Positions 1-8,885 of a stretch of 20,407 nt of DNA are shown here, piece by piece. Source of the DNA: CAYTRP01 sp964625145 (GTDB lineage: Bacteria > Sumerlaeota > Sumerlaeia > SLMS01 > JAHLLQ01); contig CAZVAQ010000056.1 of the NCBI GenBank assembly GCA_964625145.1, positions 1-20,407 of the forward strand. The letters are read 5' to 3'. How positions within the stretch are numbered: position 1 is the stretch's first letter; the number at the start of each line of letters is the position of its first letter. Position numbers and translations under genes: made by a program. The notes beneath the pieces were generated by a model. The model searched no databases, had not been told where the DNA came from, and saw only the letters and a program-made list of their open reading frames with translations.

Positions 1-485
1 ACCAGCGCTTCGATGGCATCCGCCACATTCTCCGGACGCGAGATGGCGCTGGGCGTCGTCAGCGCGGCGCCGGCAAAGGGGATCATCTTCTCGCGCAGCT
101 CCACGATCAACCGCTCGGCCGTCTTCTGCCCCACGCCTTTGATTTTTGACACATAGGCCATGTCGCGCCCGACGATCGCCGCAGCAAAGGCGCCCACCTC
201 GATCTGTGAAAGGATGCCCAGCGCCTTGCGCGGGCCGATGCCCGACATGGACGTCAGCACGTCGAAGCAATCCGCCTCCATGGGCGTCGCGAATCCAAAA
301 AGGGCGAACGCGTTGTCGTTGGGATTGAAGGACATGCGCGTGCGCAGCGTCACTGGCGAGCCCGCCGCCGGCAATTGCTTGGCCGTGCTCCCCGGAATCT
401 CGCATTGAAACCGCACGCCATGGCAGTCAATCACGGCGAAGTCTTCTTCGCAATCGAGCAGGATGCCGTTGAGGGAGTGCAGCAT
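1..485 (-). CDS. ruvA: Holliday junction branch migration protein RuvA (partial, C-terminus beyond left edge)
   Basis: RuvA binds the four-way Holliday junction and loads the RuvB motor for branch migration in recombinational repair. The visible 161 codons cover the N-terminal OB-fold (residues 1 to about 65) and both helix-hairpin-helix motifs: MSGIGPRKALGILS near residue 80 and IKGVGQKTAERLIVELREKM near residue 115. These are hallmark RuvA sequences. The C-terminal RuvB-contacting domain is cut off by the window edge. The ATG at 483-485 aligns directly with the usual RuvA N-terminus (MLHSLNGILL against forms such as MIGRLRGIII), so the start is secure. There is no purine-rich ribosome binding site: the 5' flank on this strand is pyrimidine-rich CATCCTT-type repeat sequence running up to the start codon. 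The gene is divergent from miaA. The family call is certain; the incompleteness is only due to the window. Confidence 0.95.
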   Translation of the reverse strand, partial: MLHSLNGILLDCEEDFAVIDCHGVRFQCEIPGSTAKQLPAAGSPVTLRTRMSFNPNDNAFALFGFATPMEADCFDVLTSMSGIGPRKALGILSQIEVGAFAAAIVGRDMAYVSKIKGVGQKTAERLIVELREKMIPFAGAALTTPSAISRPENVADAIEAL

Positions 486-488
486 GGG

Positions 489-529
489 AAGGGAAAGGAT
501 GAAGGCTAAAGGATGAAGGATGAATCAAT
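489..529. repeat. Degenerate 7-bp tandem array, unit AAGGATG (CATCCTT on minus strand)
   Basis: Read on the plus strand, the units are AAGGATG (495-501), AAGGCTA (502-508), AAGGATG (509-515), AAGGATG (516-522) and a decayed AATCAAT (523-529), preceded by AAGGGA (489-494). Three of four central units are identical and in exact 7-bp register. The array sits directly against the ruvA start codon, where a ribosome binding site would be expected. The period is not a multiple of three and the array is outside any supported gene. Confidence 0.8.
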
Positions 530-623
530 AAACGCCACGCGTCCGATCTTGACAGGTCTGTGCCTGACAGCGTCCAGCGGAAAGGCATCGCAACACGGTA
601 TCAGCCTTGTACCTCTGACCCCC

Positions 624-668
624 CACTGTCCCTGATGTCCTTGGCGTCGCTGAAGTCCCTTGAGTTCC
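624..668. repeat. Degenerate 9-bp tandem array, consensus TGANGTCCY
   Basis: Five consecutive 9-bp units are visible: CACTGTCCC (624-632), TGATGTCCT (633-641), TGGCGTCGC (642-650), TGAAGTCCC (651-659) and TTGAGTTCC (660-668). All share a G-T-C-C-like core at the same position. The array ends 28 bp before the miaA start codon and 13 bp before its likely ribosome binding site. Together with the 7-bp array at 489-529 it fills much of the 211-bp ruvA/miaA spacer. I see no convincing promoter in the rest of that spacer. Confidence 0.7.
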
Positions 669-696
669 ACCCGTACCCCCACCGGAGCACCGCCCC

Positions 697-1587
697 TTGC
701 AAGAGTTGCTCATCATCGCCGGTCCCACCGCCGTCGGGAAAACCGCCTTGGCCATGGAGCGCGCCCGCGAGTTGGGCGCCGGGATCTTGTCGGCCGACAG
801 CATGCAGGTCTATCGCGGCATGGAAATCGGCACCGCGCAACCCTCCGCCGAGGAGCGCGCCGCAGTGCCCCATTTCCTGGTCGGTCACGTCGATCCGGGC
901 GAGGAGTACCACGTCGCGCGGTTTGTCCGCGAAGCGGAGGAGGTCCTGGCGCGCGAATCCGCCGCCGGCCGCCCCGTCATTGTCTGCGGCGGAACGGGGC
1001 TCTTCATCAAGCACCTGCTGCTCGGCATTTTCGAAGGCGCGCCGCGCAGCCCCGACATCCGCGCCCGCATCGAGGAAATGATCGCGCGCGAGGGCCTGGA
1101 TGCCGCGCGTGCGCGATTGCGCGAAGTCGATCCCGTCCGCGAAGCGCAGATCAGTCCGAATGATTCCGTTCGCATCGTGCGGGCCCTGGAAGTCTACGAA
1201 ATCACCGGGAGGCCCATGAGTGAGCTTTTGGCCGAGGACGCCGCCAATCGCCGCCCGCGCCCCGCGCAGATCCTGATCCTGACCCGTCCGCTGCACGAGA
1301 TGAGCGCACGCATCGAGAAGCGCGTCGACGCGATGCTCGCCGCCGGATGGCTCGAAGAAGCCCGGCAACTGTTGCAGCGCGGCCTGCCAAGCACATCACA
1401 AGCCTGCAAGGCCCTCGGCTATCGAGAGTTGTTTCGTGTGCTGCGGCACGATCTGACCCTGGACCAAGCGCGCGACGAGATCATCAAGCAGACGCGGCGA
1501 TTCGCCAAGCGACAGATGACTTGGTTCCGCGGAATGGCACGGGATCCCCAGTTCCACACTGAGTTCATACAGCTCGGGTCTGAATAA
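697..1587 (+). CDS. miaA: tRNA dimethylallyltransferase MiaA
   Basis: MiaA transfers the dimethylallyl group from dimethylallyl diphosphate to N6 of A37 in tRNAs reading UNN codons, the first step towards ms2i6A. The 296-residue product has the usual length. Visible motifs are the P-loop AGPTAVGKT (residues 8-16), the substrate segment SADSMQVYRGMEIGTAQP (about 33-50), VCGGTGLFIKHLL (about 97-109), SPNDSVRIVRALEVYEITG (about 153-171) and the C-terminal QTRRFAKRQMTWFR. The start is TTG at 697; GGAG at 684-687 gives about 9 nt spacing, and the P-loop sits where expected relative to this start. A 9-bp repeat array lies just upstream. The gene is divergent from ruvA and convergent with the DUF1611 gene. 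A long open frame on the opposite strand is a codon-bias shadow. Confidence 0.96.
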   Translation: MQELLIIAGPTAVGKTALAMERARELGAGILSADSMQVYRGMEIGTAQPSAEERAAVPHFLVGHVDPGEEYHVARFVREAEEVLARESAAGRPVIVCGGTGLFIKHLLLGIFEGAPRSPDIRARIEEMIAREGLDAARARLREVDPVREAQISPNDSVRIVRALEVYEITGRPMSELLAEDAANRRPRPAQILILTRPLHEMSARIEKRVDAMLAAGWLEEARQLLQRGLPSTSQACKALGYRELFRVLRHDLTLDQARDEIIKQTRRFAKRQMTWFRGMARDPQFHTEFIQLGSE

Positions 1588-1593
1588 GGGAAA

Positions 1594-1621
1594 GGCGCCT
1601 GACAAGACATCGACAGGCGCC
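1594..1621. terminator. Perfect 8-bp inverted repeat between convergent genes (possible terminator)
   Basis: GGCGCCTG (1594-1601) and CAGGCGCC (1614-1621) form a perfect GC-rich 8-bp stem with a 12-nt loop, beginning 6 bp after the miaA stop codon. It lies in the 78-bp spacer between the convergent miaA and DUF1611 genes, where a bidirectional terminator would be useful. No T-run follows on either strand, so an intrinsic terminator of the classical kind is not demonstrated. A role in mRNA 3'-end protection is equally possible. Confidence 0.45.
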
Positions 1622-1628
1622 CCACAAC

Positions 1629-1656
1629 TATTCCTTCAATCCTGACCTCTGATTCC
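1629..1656. repeat. Weak 7-bp periodic sequence after DUF1611 stop
   Basis: Four degenerate 7-bp units are seen on the plus strand: TATTCCT, TCAATCC, TGACCTC and TGATTCC. They resemble the ATTC-centred heptamers at 16968-17002. The register is only approximate, so this is the weakest of the short-period arrays in the window. Confidence 0.3.
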
Positions 1657-1665
1657 CAAGCCCTG

Positions 1666-2766
1666 CTACTTCCCAATCTCTTTCCGATGCGCGTCGATCG
1701 CGTCGAGCAACACACCTGCGCCAAAGCGCGCCGCGTCGGTCGTCGGCTTGCCGGTCAGGTTTTCGACTTCCTTGATCGCCGCAAGGGCCGACGCCTCGTC
1801 CATCCCCCACGTGTTGAGCGCAACGCCGAGGAACCTGGTGGGCTTTGAACGCGCCATCACATCGACATAGAACTGCGCGACCTGATCCAAGGGTGGAATC
1901 GGCAGGTGCTCGCGGTTGCTGATGTGTGTGCGGCTCGGTTGGTGCACGAGGATGAACCCATCGGGCATGCAGCCGTGCATCAGCCCCAGCGTGACCGGCG
2001 AGAAGCCAAGATGATAAAGCGACCCCTGGCCCTCGACATGAATCACGTCGCATTCGCCATCGACCGAGAGGCAGTCCTTCTCCACGCAACCCGCCATGAA
2101 ATCGCCCGGGATCGCATCGATCGGATGCCCCCAGCCGCTGATCATCATGCCGGTCTGGCCCGTGGCGACGAACTCGTGCTTCTGGCCGCGGCGGTTGCCT
2201 TCCGCCTGAACCTCCAGCGACGCGGTCATCTTGCCCACCGCGCAGTCGCTCCCCACGGTCAGGCACGTATAGCTCTTGCAGTTGGCCGCCAGGCCGCCGC
2301 CGACGGGCATGATCCTGGGCGGGCGGCGCACGTCCCAGATGCGGGCGCCGGAAATCGCCGCCGCCGACATCATCTCGTCGTCATCATTCAGGAACTGATG
2401 CAGACCGCTCCAAACTTCCAGCCCTTCGCGGAGTGCCTCCAGCACGACCGCACGCATGTTGTCCGGCAATTGGCCGCCAACCGGTGTGATGCCAATCACC
2501 AGCGTATCCGGACGGTTGTCGGAATCCAGGAATTCCCGCAACGTAGCCTTGACCGGTATGTCCCCACCGGCGCCCATCATCTCCTGGGCGGTCCTGCCGG
2601 CCGTCTCCGAATCGATCAGGCCGACCGATTCATGCGGCGAATAGTGCAGCACCCCGCGGGTGGTCTTCGCAAAGCGCGGGGAGCAGCGCCCCTCGACCAG
2701 ATGAACGATCCGGCGGCGCTTCACATGGAAGTTTGTAGCGGTGGAGGCGGAATCGGGTTTGCTCAT
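1666..2766 (-). CDS. DUF1611 family P-loop protein, DgcN-like (D-glutamate N-acetyltransferase candidate)
   Basis: The product is 366 residues with the two-part DUF1611 architecture: an N-terminal Rossmann-like region (about 15-155) with VIGITPVGGQLP, and a C-terminal P-loop domain containing VGSDCAVGKMTASLEV (Walker-A-like G172 to K179), HVEGQGSLYHLG and the HQPSR segment. The characterised member DgcN N-acetylates D-glutamate in a D-Glu to L-Glu route with the epimerase DgcA; whether this protein does so is inference, and no dgcA-like gene is in the window. The start is ATG at 2764-2766, preceded by AAAGGA about 7 nt upstream; the reading frame stays open upstream only into the 5' part of the divergent kinase gene. 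A small inverted repeat (CGAGG/CCTCG, 2783-2801) lies in its leader. No signal peptide is seen, so it is cytoplasmic. Confidence 0.85.
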   Translation of the reverse strand: MSKPDSASTATNFHVKRRRIVHLVEGRCSPRFAKTTRGVLHYSPHESVGLIDSETAGRTAQEMMGAGGDIPVKATLREFLDSDNRPDTLVIGITPVGGQLPDNMRAVVLEALREGLEVWSGLHQFLNDDDEMMSAAAISGARIWDVRRPPRIMPVGGGLAANCKSYTCLTVGSDCAVGKMTASLEVQAEGNRRGQKHEFVATGQTGMMISGWGHPIDAIPGDFMAGCVEKDCLSVDGECDVIHVEGQGSLYHLGFSPVTLGLMHGCMPDGFILVHQPSRTHISNREHLPIPPLDQVAQFYVDVMARSKPTRFLGVALNTWGMDEASALAAIKEVENLTGKPTTDAARFGAGVLLDAIDAHRKEIGK

Positions 2767-2862
2767 GGGGGTCCTTTCGTGACGAGGTTTTCTCAGCCTC
2801 GCGGCCGGTGATGAGAAGGGGTCGCCGTCCAGTGCGGGCAAGCGAAGGTTTTGGACCAACCA

Positions 2863-4664
2863 ATGGCAAACGGGAAACGTGGACCGGTCAAACAAGCATC
2901 CGCCCCCCCCGCCAAGGGGGGCGAGACCCGCCATTCCCCTTCCCCTTCACGGCGCCACGAGATCCTGGAGGTCCTCTACAAGATCTCCAACATCATCAAC
3001 CGCACGCTGGAGCGCGAGAAGGTCCTCAAGGCCGTCCTGCGCGAGGTCGTCCGCGTCACCAACGCCACCAGCGGCAGCATCGCCATGCTCGACAAGCAGC
3101 GCGGCGTCCTGGACATCGAGACGGCCATCAACATCCCCAGCCGTACCTGGAAGTCACTGAAGCTGCAACTCGGCCTCGGCGTGACCGGCTGGGTCGCCTA
3201 CACAAAGAAGCCGATGTTGGTCAACGACGTGCGCCGCGATTCGCACTATATCTCCGTCAAGCCCGACATCCGCAGCGAACTCGCGGTGCCGATGTTCCTC
3301 AAGAACGAAGTCATCGGTGTCATCAACGTGGACAGCACCCGCCGCGGTGCATTCACCAACGACGATGAAGACCTGCTCATCGCCGTGGCCGAGCAATCCG
3401 CCCAGGTCATCGAGACAGCCCGCCTCTACGAACAACACAAACGACACGCCGAGCAGATGGGCGCGCTCTTTGCCCTGAGCCAGGAACTCACGACGCCCCT
3501 GCCCATGGAGCGGGTCTTCCCGCTCGTCACCCGCGGAGGATTGGACCTGCTCAATGCGGATGTGTGCCTCGTGCTGGAAACCGAGGAGGAAGATCGCAAT
3601 GCATTGATCGTGCGCGCCATCGGCGTGCGCGGCGGTGATGGCCCTTCGCTGCCAGCAGAAATGGACACCATCCTGCAAAGGCCGGCATTCCTGCGCGCGC
3701 GCAAGCCGACGGCCATCGAGGACCTGTCCCGCCATCGCTTCACATGGGACGAGACCCTTCCAATCCTGCAGAGGGCGAACTCCATGCTCGCCGTGCCATT
3801 GACCTTCGAGGAGGGAATCGAAGGGGTCCTGGCCGTCTTTCATTTTGAGCGGCGCGGCTACAACCAATCTGCCATGACTTTGTTGGAATTGCTGGCCAAC
3901 CAGGCAGCCATCGCCATCGAGAACGCCCGGCGCCGCGACAGCCTGGAAGCCATGGAAGAGAACCTCCACTCGGTCGAGAAGTTCTCACTGCTGGGAACGT
4001 TGGCCGCGGAGATCGCGCACGAGATCCGCAACCCGGTCACCATCATCAACCTGCTGCTCGATTCCATCAGTGGCGAGATGGGCGAGAACGAGATCGTTCG
4101 CAACGACCTGGAGATCGTGCGCGGCAAGCTGGACCGCATCGAGCGCATCGTCGACCAGACATTATCCATGGCGCGCAATCGCGAACCGGAACTGACGCCC
4201 ATGTCCGTGAACCCGGTGATCATCGACGTCCTGAACTTCATGAACTACAAGTTCGTGAAGTCCCGCATCGAAATCCGCTCCAGCTTTGACGAATCACTTC
4301 CCATGGCGGCCATCGACCGCGGGCAACTGCAACAGGTCCTGCTCAACATCATGCTGAACGCCATCGATGCCATGACGGGCGGCGGGCGCCTGACCATCTC
4401 GACACATTTGAGCCCTGAAGGGTCAAGCGGTGGGGACGTCACCATCACCATCCAGGACAACGGCAGCGGAATCGACAAGAACGCCTTGCAGGCCATCTTC
4501 GAGCCCTTCTACACAACCCGCGCGAACGGAACCGGCTTGGGCCTGTTCATCTGCCGCAAGCTCATCAACGCCATGGGGGGCGAAATCCGCGTCAAGAGCC
4601 GCATCGGAAAGGGCAGCACCTTCACCATCACCCTGCCCGCTGCAAACCCGGAGAATTCCACCAC

Positions 4665-4668
<4 letters not shown>
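2863..4668 (+). CDS. Soluble sensor histidine kinase with tandem GAF domains (NtrB-like)
   Basis: This is the sensor of a two-component pair. About 601 residues from the ATG: a basic, proline-rich N-terminal tail (1-30), GAF domain 1 (about 35-185, ending TNDDEDLLIAVAEQSAQVIETARLYE), GAF domain 2 (about 200-355, ending LLELLANQAAIAIENAR), the dimerisation/phosphoacceptor helix with EIAHEIRNP (His386), then the ATPase domain with N-box LLNIMLNAIDAM (Asn499), G1 box QDNGSGID, F box IFEPFYTT and G2 box GTGLGLF. No transmembrane segment is present, so it senses a cytoplasmic ligand or redox state. The start is uncertain: TTG at 2851 adds four residues, and ATG at 2863 has GGA 7 nt upstream. Its stop overlaps the next gene's start (ATGA at 4665-4668), implying translational coupling with the response regulator. 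The ligand of the GAF domains cannot be read from the sequence. Confidence 0.92.
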
Positions 4669-6179
<1,511 letters not shown>

Positions 6180-6237
6180 GTAGGATGAAGACTGGACTGG
6201 TAGTGGTGCTGAGAGTTTCTGGCAGTGATGCCGCGAT

Positions 6238-6244
6238 GAGGTGA
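6238..6244 (+). promoter_or_regulatory. Ribosome binding site deciding the MoaD-like start
   Basis: GAGGTGA is a near-perfect Shine-Dalgarno sequence 5 nt before the ATG at 6250. It overlaps an in-frame upstream GTG (6241), which therefore is part of the binding site rather than the start. Confidence 0.7.
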
Positions 6245-6249
6245 CATTC

Positions 6250-6495
6250 ATGCGGGTATTGGTGACAACCATGGGACCTCTTCGGCGGATCGTGGCCATC
6301 GATGATGAGGTCGTCGAAGTCGCCAATGGCGCAACGGTTGCAGAGGCTGTTGAGGCGCTGGTGGCGCGTCATGCAGGACTGGCGCCGCACCGCAACTCTA
6401 TTCTCGCCGCAATTGACGAGGAGTGGTCGGCGATGGATGCCACTCTCACGCCCAACGCAAGACTCATCCTGATGCCACCGGTCAGCGGGGGCTGA
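6250..6495 (+). CDS. MoaD/ThiS-family sulfur carrier protein
   Basis: An 81-residue ubiquitin-fold protein ending LILMPPVSGG. The C-terminal Gly-Gly is the residue pair that is adenylated and thiocarboxylated in this family, and the PPVSGG ending is most like MoaD, the small subunit of molybdopterin synthase; ThiS or another sulfur carrier remains possible. The N-terminal strand MRVLVTTMGPLRR and the VEVANGATVAEAVEALV segment fit the beta-grasp fold. The start is set by the GAGGTGA site 5 nt upstream. It lies 70 bp after the response regulator on the same strand and could be co-transcribed with it, but no moaE, moaA, moeB or thi gene is in the window, so its partner enzymes must be elsewhere. 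Only 23 bp separate its stop from that of the convergent peptidase gene. Confidence 0.8.
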   Translation: MRVLVTTMGPLRRIVAIDDEVVEVANGATVAEAVEALVARHAGLAPHRNSILAAIDEEWSAMDATLTPNARLILMPPVSGG

Positions 6496-6518
6496 AGGAC
6501 CACGTCACAAGATCGCAA

Positions 6519-8321
6519 TCATGCGTGACGATTGAGATCGTCCAACTCCGCCAAGGCGCAATCCACGGCGTCCTGCCAGAACTCGCGCCGGCCCAAGTCA
6601 ATCCCCAGCGCATGCCGCGCGACGCCCTCGGCCGTGTCGCTGGCGGAGTAGCGAAGGAAGTCCTCGTAGGCCGGCAGGAACGATGCGCCCTCCTTGCGGA
6701 AGCGCGCGATCAATCCCTGACTCAGCAAGTAACCAAACGCGTACGGGAAGTTGTAGAACGTCACGCCCGTGATGTAGAAGTGCAGCTTCGACGCCCAAAA
6801 CCACGGATCCAACAGCTCCGGATCAAGTCCGTCGCCGTACCAGTCCTTTTCCGCCTCGAGGATCAACTCCTTCAGTTTCGACACGGGAACCTCGCCACTC
6901 TGCCGCGCATCGGTAAAGGCACACTCGAAGTAATACCGCACCGGGATGTTCACCAGGAACGACGCTGCCGTGTCGAGTTGCTGCGCTGCCATGGCAACGC
7001 GCTGCTGTGGCGTGGTCGATGAATCGGACAAGAGCGCATCCATGAAGAGACTCTCGGCAAACGTGGAAGCCGTCTCCGCGAGAGTCATGCGGTAGCGGCG
7101 GCCAAAAGTGCGCCGATCCTTCAGGAGATAGTTATGGAACGCATGACCCAGCTCATGGGCCAGCGTTCGCAGGTCGTTGACGCTGCCGCCGTAGGTCATG
7201 AACACGTGCGACGTCTTGGCGATGGGTGAGCTGGTGCAAAAACCTCCTGGCCGTTTGCCCGGCCGTCTTTGCGCATCAATGCGACGGCCGTCGATCATGT
7301 TGCGCGAGAACTCCGCCAGCGCCGGATATTTCGCCTCGAACGCCTTCAATACCATTGCCGTGCCATCGTCCCAGGAATAACGCCGTTCGTCCTCGTACGG
7401 AATGGGCGCGCCGAGATCGGGAAAGCCCATCTTCTCAATGCCGAGCATCTTCGCCTTCAGGGAGAAGAACTCCCAGATCCGGCTGCGGTTCTCATGCGCC
7501 ACGGCGAACATGGTCTCGATGGTCGAACGCTCGACTCCCTGCCCGAACATGGCGACATCAAGGTAGTGCTTCACGCCGCGTCGCGAGTTGAGCTGCAACC
7601 GTGTGCCTGCTATCCCGTTCAAACATGCCGCCAGCGTATCGGCGTGTTGGCTCCATGCCGCGTTGGAACCGTGAAAGGCAGCCAGGCGAACCTGGCGATT
7701 GCTGTCGTTCATCAATGTGTTGCGCTGCGCCATGGGGACCTGCTCGACCGATCCGTCGGGCTTGCGCATTTCAAACGTCAGCGACCCGGACAACGTGTCA
7801 TACAAACGCCCCCACGCCAAGAAACCATCGACGGCCAGATCCGCCGCCAGTTCCTCCAACGCGGGCTCCATCGAATAGCGCGCTTCATGGCGCTCGCGGT
7901 CGAGCCAATGCCGGATGCCGGCGAGCGCCTCCTGCGCGGCCAACGCCGCATACTCATCATCGGAGGCCGCCTTCAGCGCCGCGCGAAAAGGCACCATCAC
8001 CTTGGCAAATCGCGCCGTCAGTGTGGACAGGCGCGCTTCCTCCGCCTTGGCCGCCTCGTTGCGCGAATCGGCAGAGCACAAACAATTCACATAGGAGGAC
8101 AAGTGCCACGCATCCCGCACGGCCGCCTCCAGTTCGCACGCCCATGCCGCCCATTGCGGAGCCGTGCCGCTCGCCAGCGGGCCGATGTCGCGCGCCTTGG
8201 CCGAAAGCGCGTCAACCTTCCGGTCCAGTTCATCCCGAAACGTCCGGTACTCCGGTCCATCAAGTGAAGGAAAATAATAGCCAAGATCCCAAGTCGGGGT
8301 CGAATCTGCGATGGTGGGCAT
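6519..8321 (-). CDS. M3 family oligoendopeptidase (PepF-like)
   Basis: A cytoplasmic zinc metallopeptidase of the M3/thimet-oligopeptidase clan that cleaves short peptides. The roughly 600-residue product matches PepF length. The zinc motif is LAHELGHAFHNYLL, with His389, Glu390 and His393, followed about 25-30 residues later by LAETASTFAESLF, which supplies the third zinc ligand Glu. The N-terminal TWDLGYYFPSLDGPEYRTF and the C-terminal FYNFPYAFGYLLSQGL segments are typical of the family. No signal peptide is seen. The start is uncertain: the ATG at 8319-8321 precedes the conserved region closely, while an upstream TTG at 8349-8351 adds ten residues; neither has a clear ribosome binding site. 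It is convergent with the MoaD-like gene and lies just downstream, on the same strand, of the antitoxin/PIN relic. Confidence 0.9.
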   Translation of the reverse strand: MPTIADSTPTWDLGYYFPSLDGPEYRTFRDELDRKVDALSAKARDIGPLASGTAPQWAAWACELEAAVRDAWHLSSYVNCLCSADSRNEAAKAEEARLSTLTARFAKVMVPFRAALKAASDDEYAALAAQEALAGIRHWLDRERHEARYSMEPALEELAADLAVDGFLAWGRLYDTLSGSLTFEMRKPDGSVEQVPMAQRNTLMNDSNRQVRLAAFHGSNAAWSQHADTLAACLNGIAGTRLQLNSRRGVKHYLDVAMFGQGVERSTIETMFAVAHENRSRIWEFFSLKAKMLGIEKMGFPDLGAPIPYEDERRYSWDDGTAMVLKAFEAKYPALAEFSRNMIDGRRIDAQRRPGKRPGGFCTSSPIAKTSHVFMTYGGSVNDLRTLAHELGHAFHNYLLKDRRTFGRRYRMTLAETASTFAESLFMDALLSDSSTTPQQRVAMAAQQLDTAASFLVNIPVRYYFECAFTDARQSGEVPVSKLKELILEAEKDWYGDGLDPELLDPWFWASKLHFYITGVTFYNFPYAFGYLLSQGLIARFRKEGASFLPAYEDFLRYSASDTAEGVARHALGIDLGRREFWQDAVDCALAELDDLNRHA

Positions 8322-8416
8322 GGGGGTTTTGCTCGATGTGATAGTTTGCAAAATGATACTGGGATGGACGGAGACGCTTGGTAAGTCCCATCGGGGACAC
8401 TCTCATGAGGCCTTGA

Positions 8417-8503
8417 TCACCCTGATTTTGTCCTCGAGCGGAGAAACGGTTCTCCAATCTTCAGCCCTGCGATGACTGCGTTCGCATCAAGGACGATGAT
8501 CCC
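8417..8503 (-). pseudogene. Truncated PIN-domain (VapC-like toxin) relic
   Basis: In the +1 frame relative to the antitoxin's 3' end, the sequence encodes GIIVLDANAVIAGLKIGEPF and then stops about nine residues later. The hydrophobic strand followed by LDANAVIAGL matches the first beta-strand and first catalytic Asp of PIN-domain ribonucleases. It overlaps the antitoxin stop by about 15 nt, the usual VapBC arrangement. The remaining 100 or so residues of a PIN domain, with the later acidic residues, are absent in every frame before the pepF start. There is no ATG; the nearest in-frame start is a TTG at 8552-8554. I interpret it as a deletion remnant of a toxin gene. A chance resemblance over 20 residues cannot be excluded. 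Confidence 0.4.
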
Positions 8504-8723
8504 ACTCCGCCCTGATTTGCCTCTGGAATTCGACCGGGTCCACCGTTGTCCCAAGTGTCCCTGCATACCGTGACCAATCAATCGGGGCGGGAGCTGATGG
8601 ACGGTCGCCTGGAGTGATCATCCGGACTTCAATCCAAATGTCATCACCAAGCTGAGCCGGAAGATCCGCCAGAATTATTCTACTATCAGTGGGCATCTTC
8701 TGCCGGTTTGTGATCGTCTCCAT
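8487..8723 (-). CDS. Small protein resembling VapB-type antitoxins
   Basis: A 78-residue hydrophilic protein. The middle ILADLPAQLGDDIWIEVRMI looks like the swapped-hairpin DNA-binding strand region of small antitoxins. The C-terminal WSRYAGTL...DPVEFQRQIRAEWD resembles the conserved tail of antitoxins that precede PIN-domain toxins, where this segment wraps the toxin. The assignment rests on pattern recognition only. The start ATG (8721-8723) has a very good ribosome binding site, AAGGAGG, 9 nt upstream (8733-8739 on the plus strand), which supports it being a translated gene. It is followed by an overlapping PIN-like fragment that seems too short to be functional, so it may be an orphan antitoxin. 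It is divergent from the C39-like peptidase gene. Confidence 0.55.
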   Translation of the reverse strand: METITNRQKMPTDSRIILADLPAQLGDDIWIEVRMITPGDRPSAPAPIDWSRYAGTLGTTVDPVEFQRQIRAEWDHRP

Positions 8724-8732
8724 CTTCGCCGC

Positions 8733-8739
8733 CCTCCTT
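8733..8739 (-). promoter_or_regulatory. Strong Shine-Dalgarno for the antitoxin-like gene
   Basis: On the minus strand this is AAGGAGG, spaced 9 nt from the ATG at 8721-8723. It supports the first ATG over the second in-frame Met at residue 10. Confidence 0.6.
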
Positions 8740-8885
8740 CACGGCGCCCCAAAGAATCGCGATGGCGCCACCATAAGCACTCCCCACGGACGCGCAATCG
8801 GGAACTGTCCCCCATTCACGCCCATTGACAACCCCCTCCCGCCTCCCACACTGCCCGGAAACTCGACCTGCAAGGACTCCTCCTC

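Noticed and set aside
549..577. TTGACA hexamer suggesting a sigma-70 promoter for miaA
   Set aside because: No acceptable -10 hexamer at 16-18 bp spacing (the sequence there is GC-rich).
601..1368. Open frame of about 255 codons on the minus strand opposite miaA
   Set aside because: Antisense of a clear MiaA; no homology-like pattern and no ribosome binding site considered convincing.
6220..6235. Possible sigma-54 -24/-12 site (TGGCAG...CCGC) ahead of the MoaD-like gene
   Set aside because: The -12 TTGC element is not matched, and the site would place transcription start only a few bases from the ribosome binding site.
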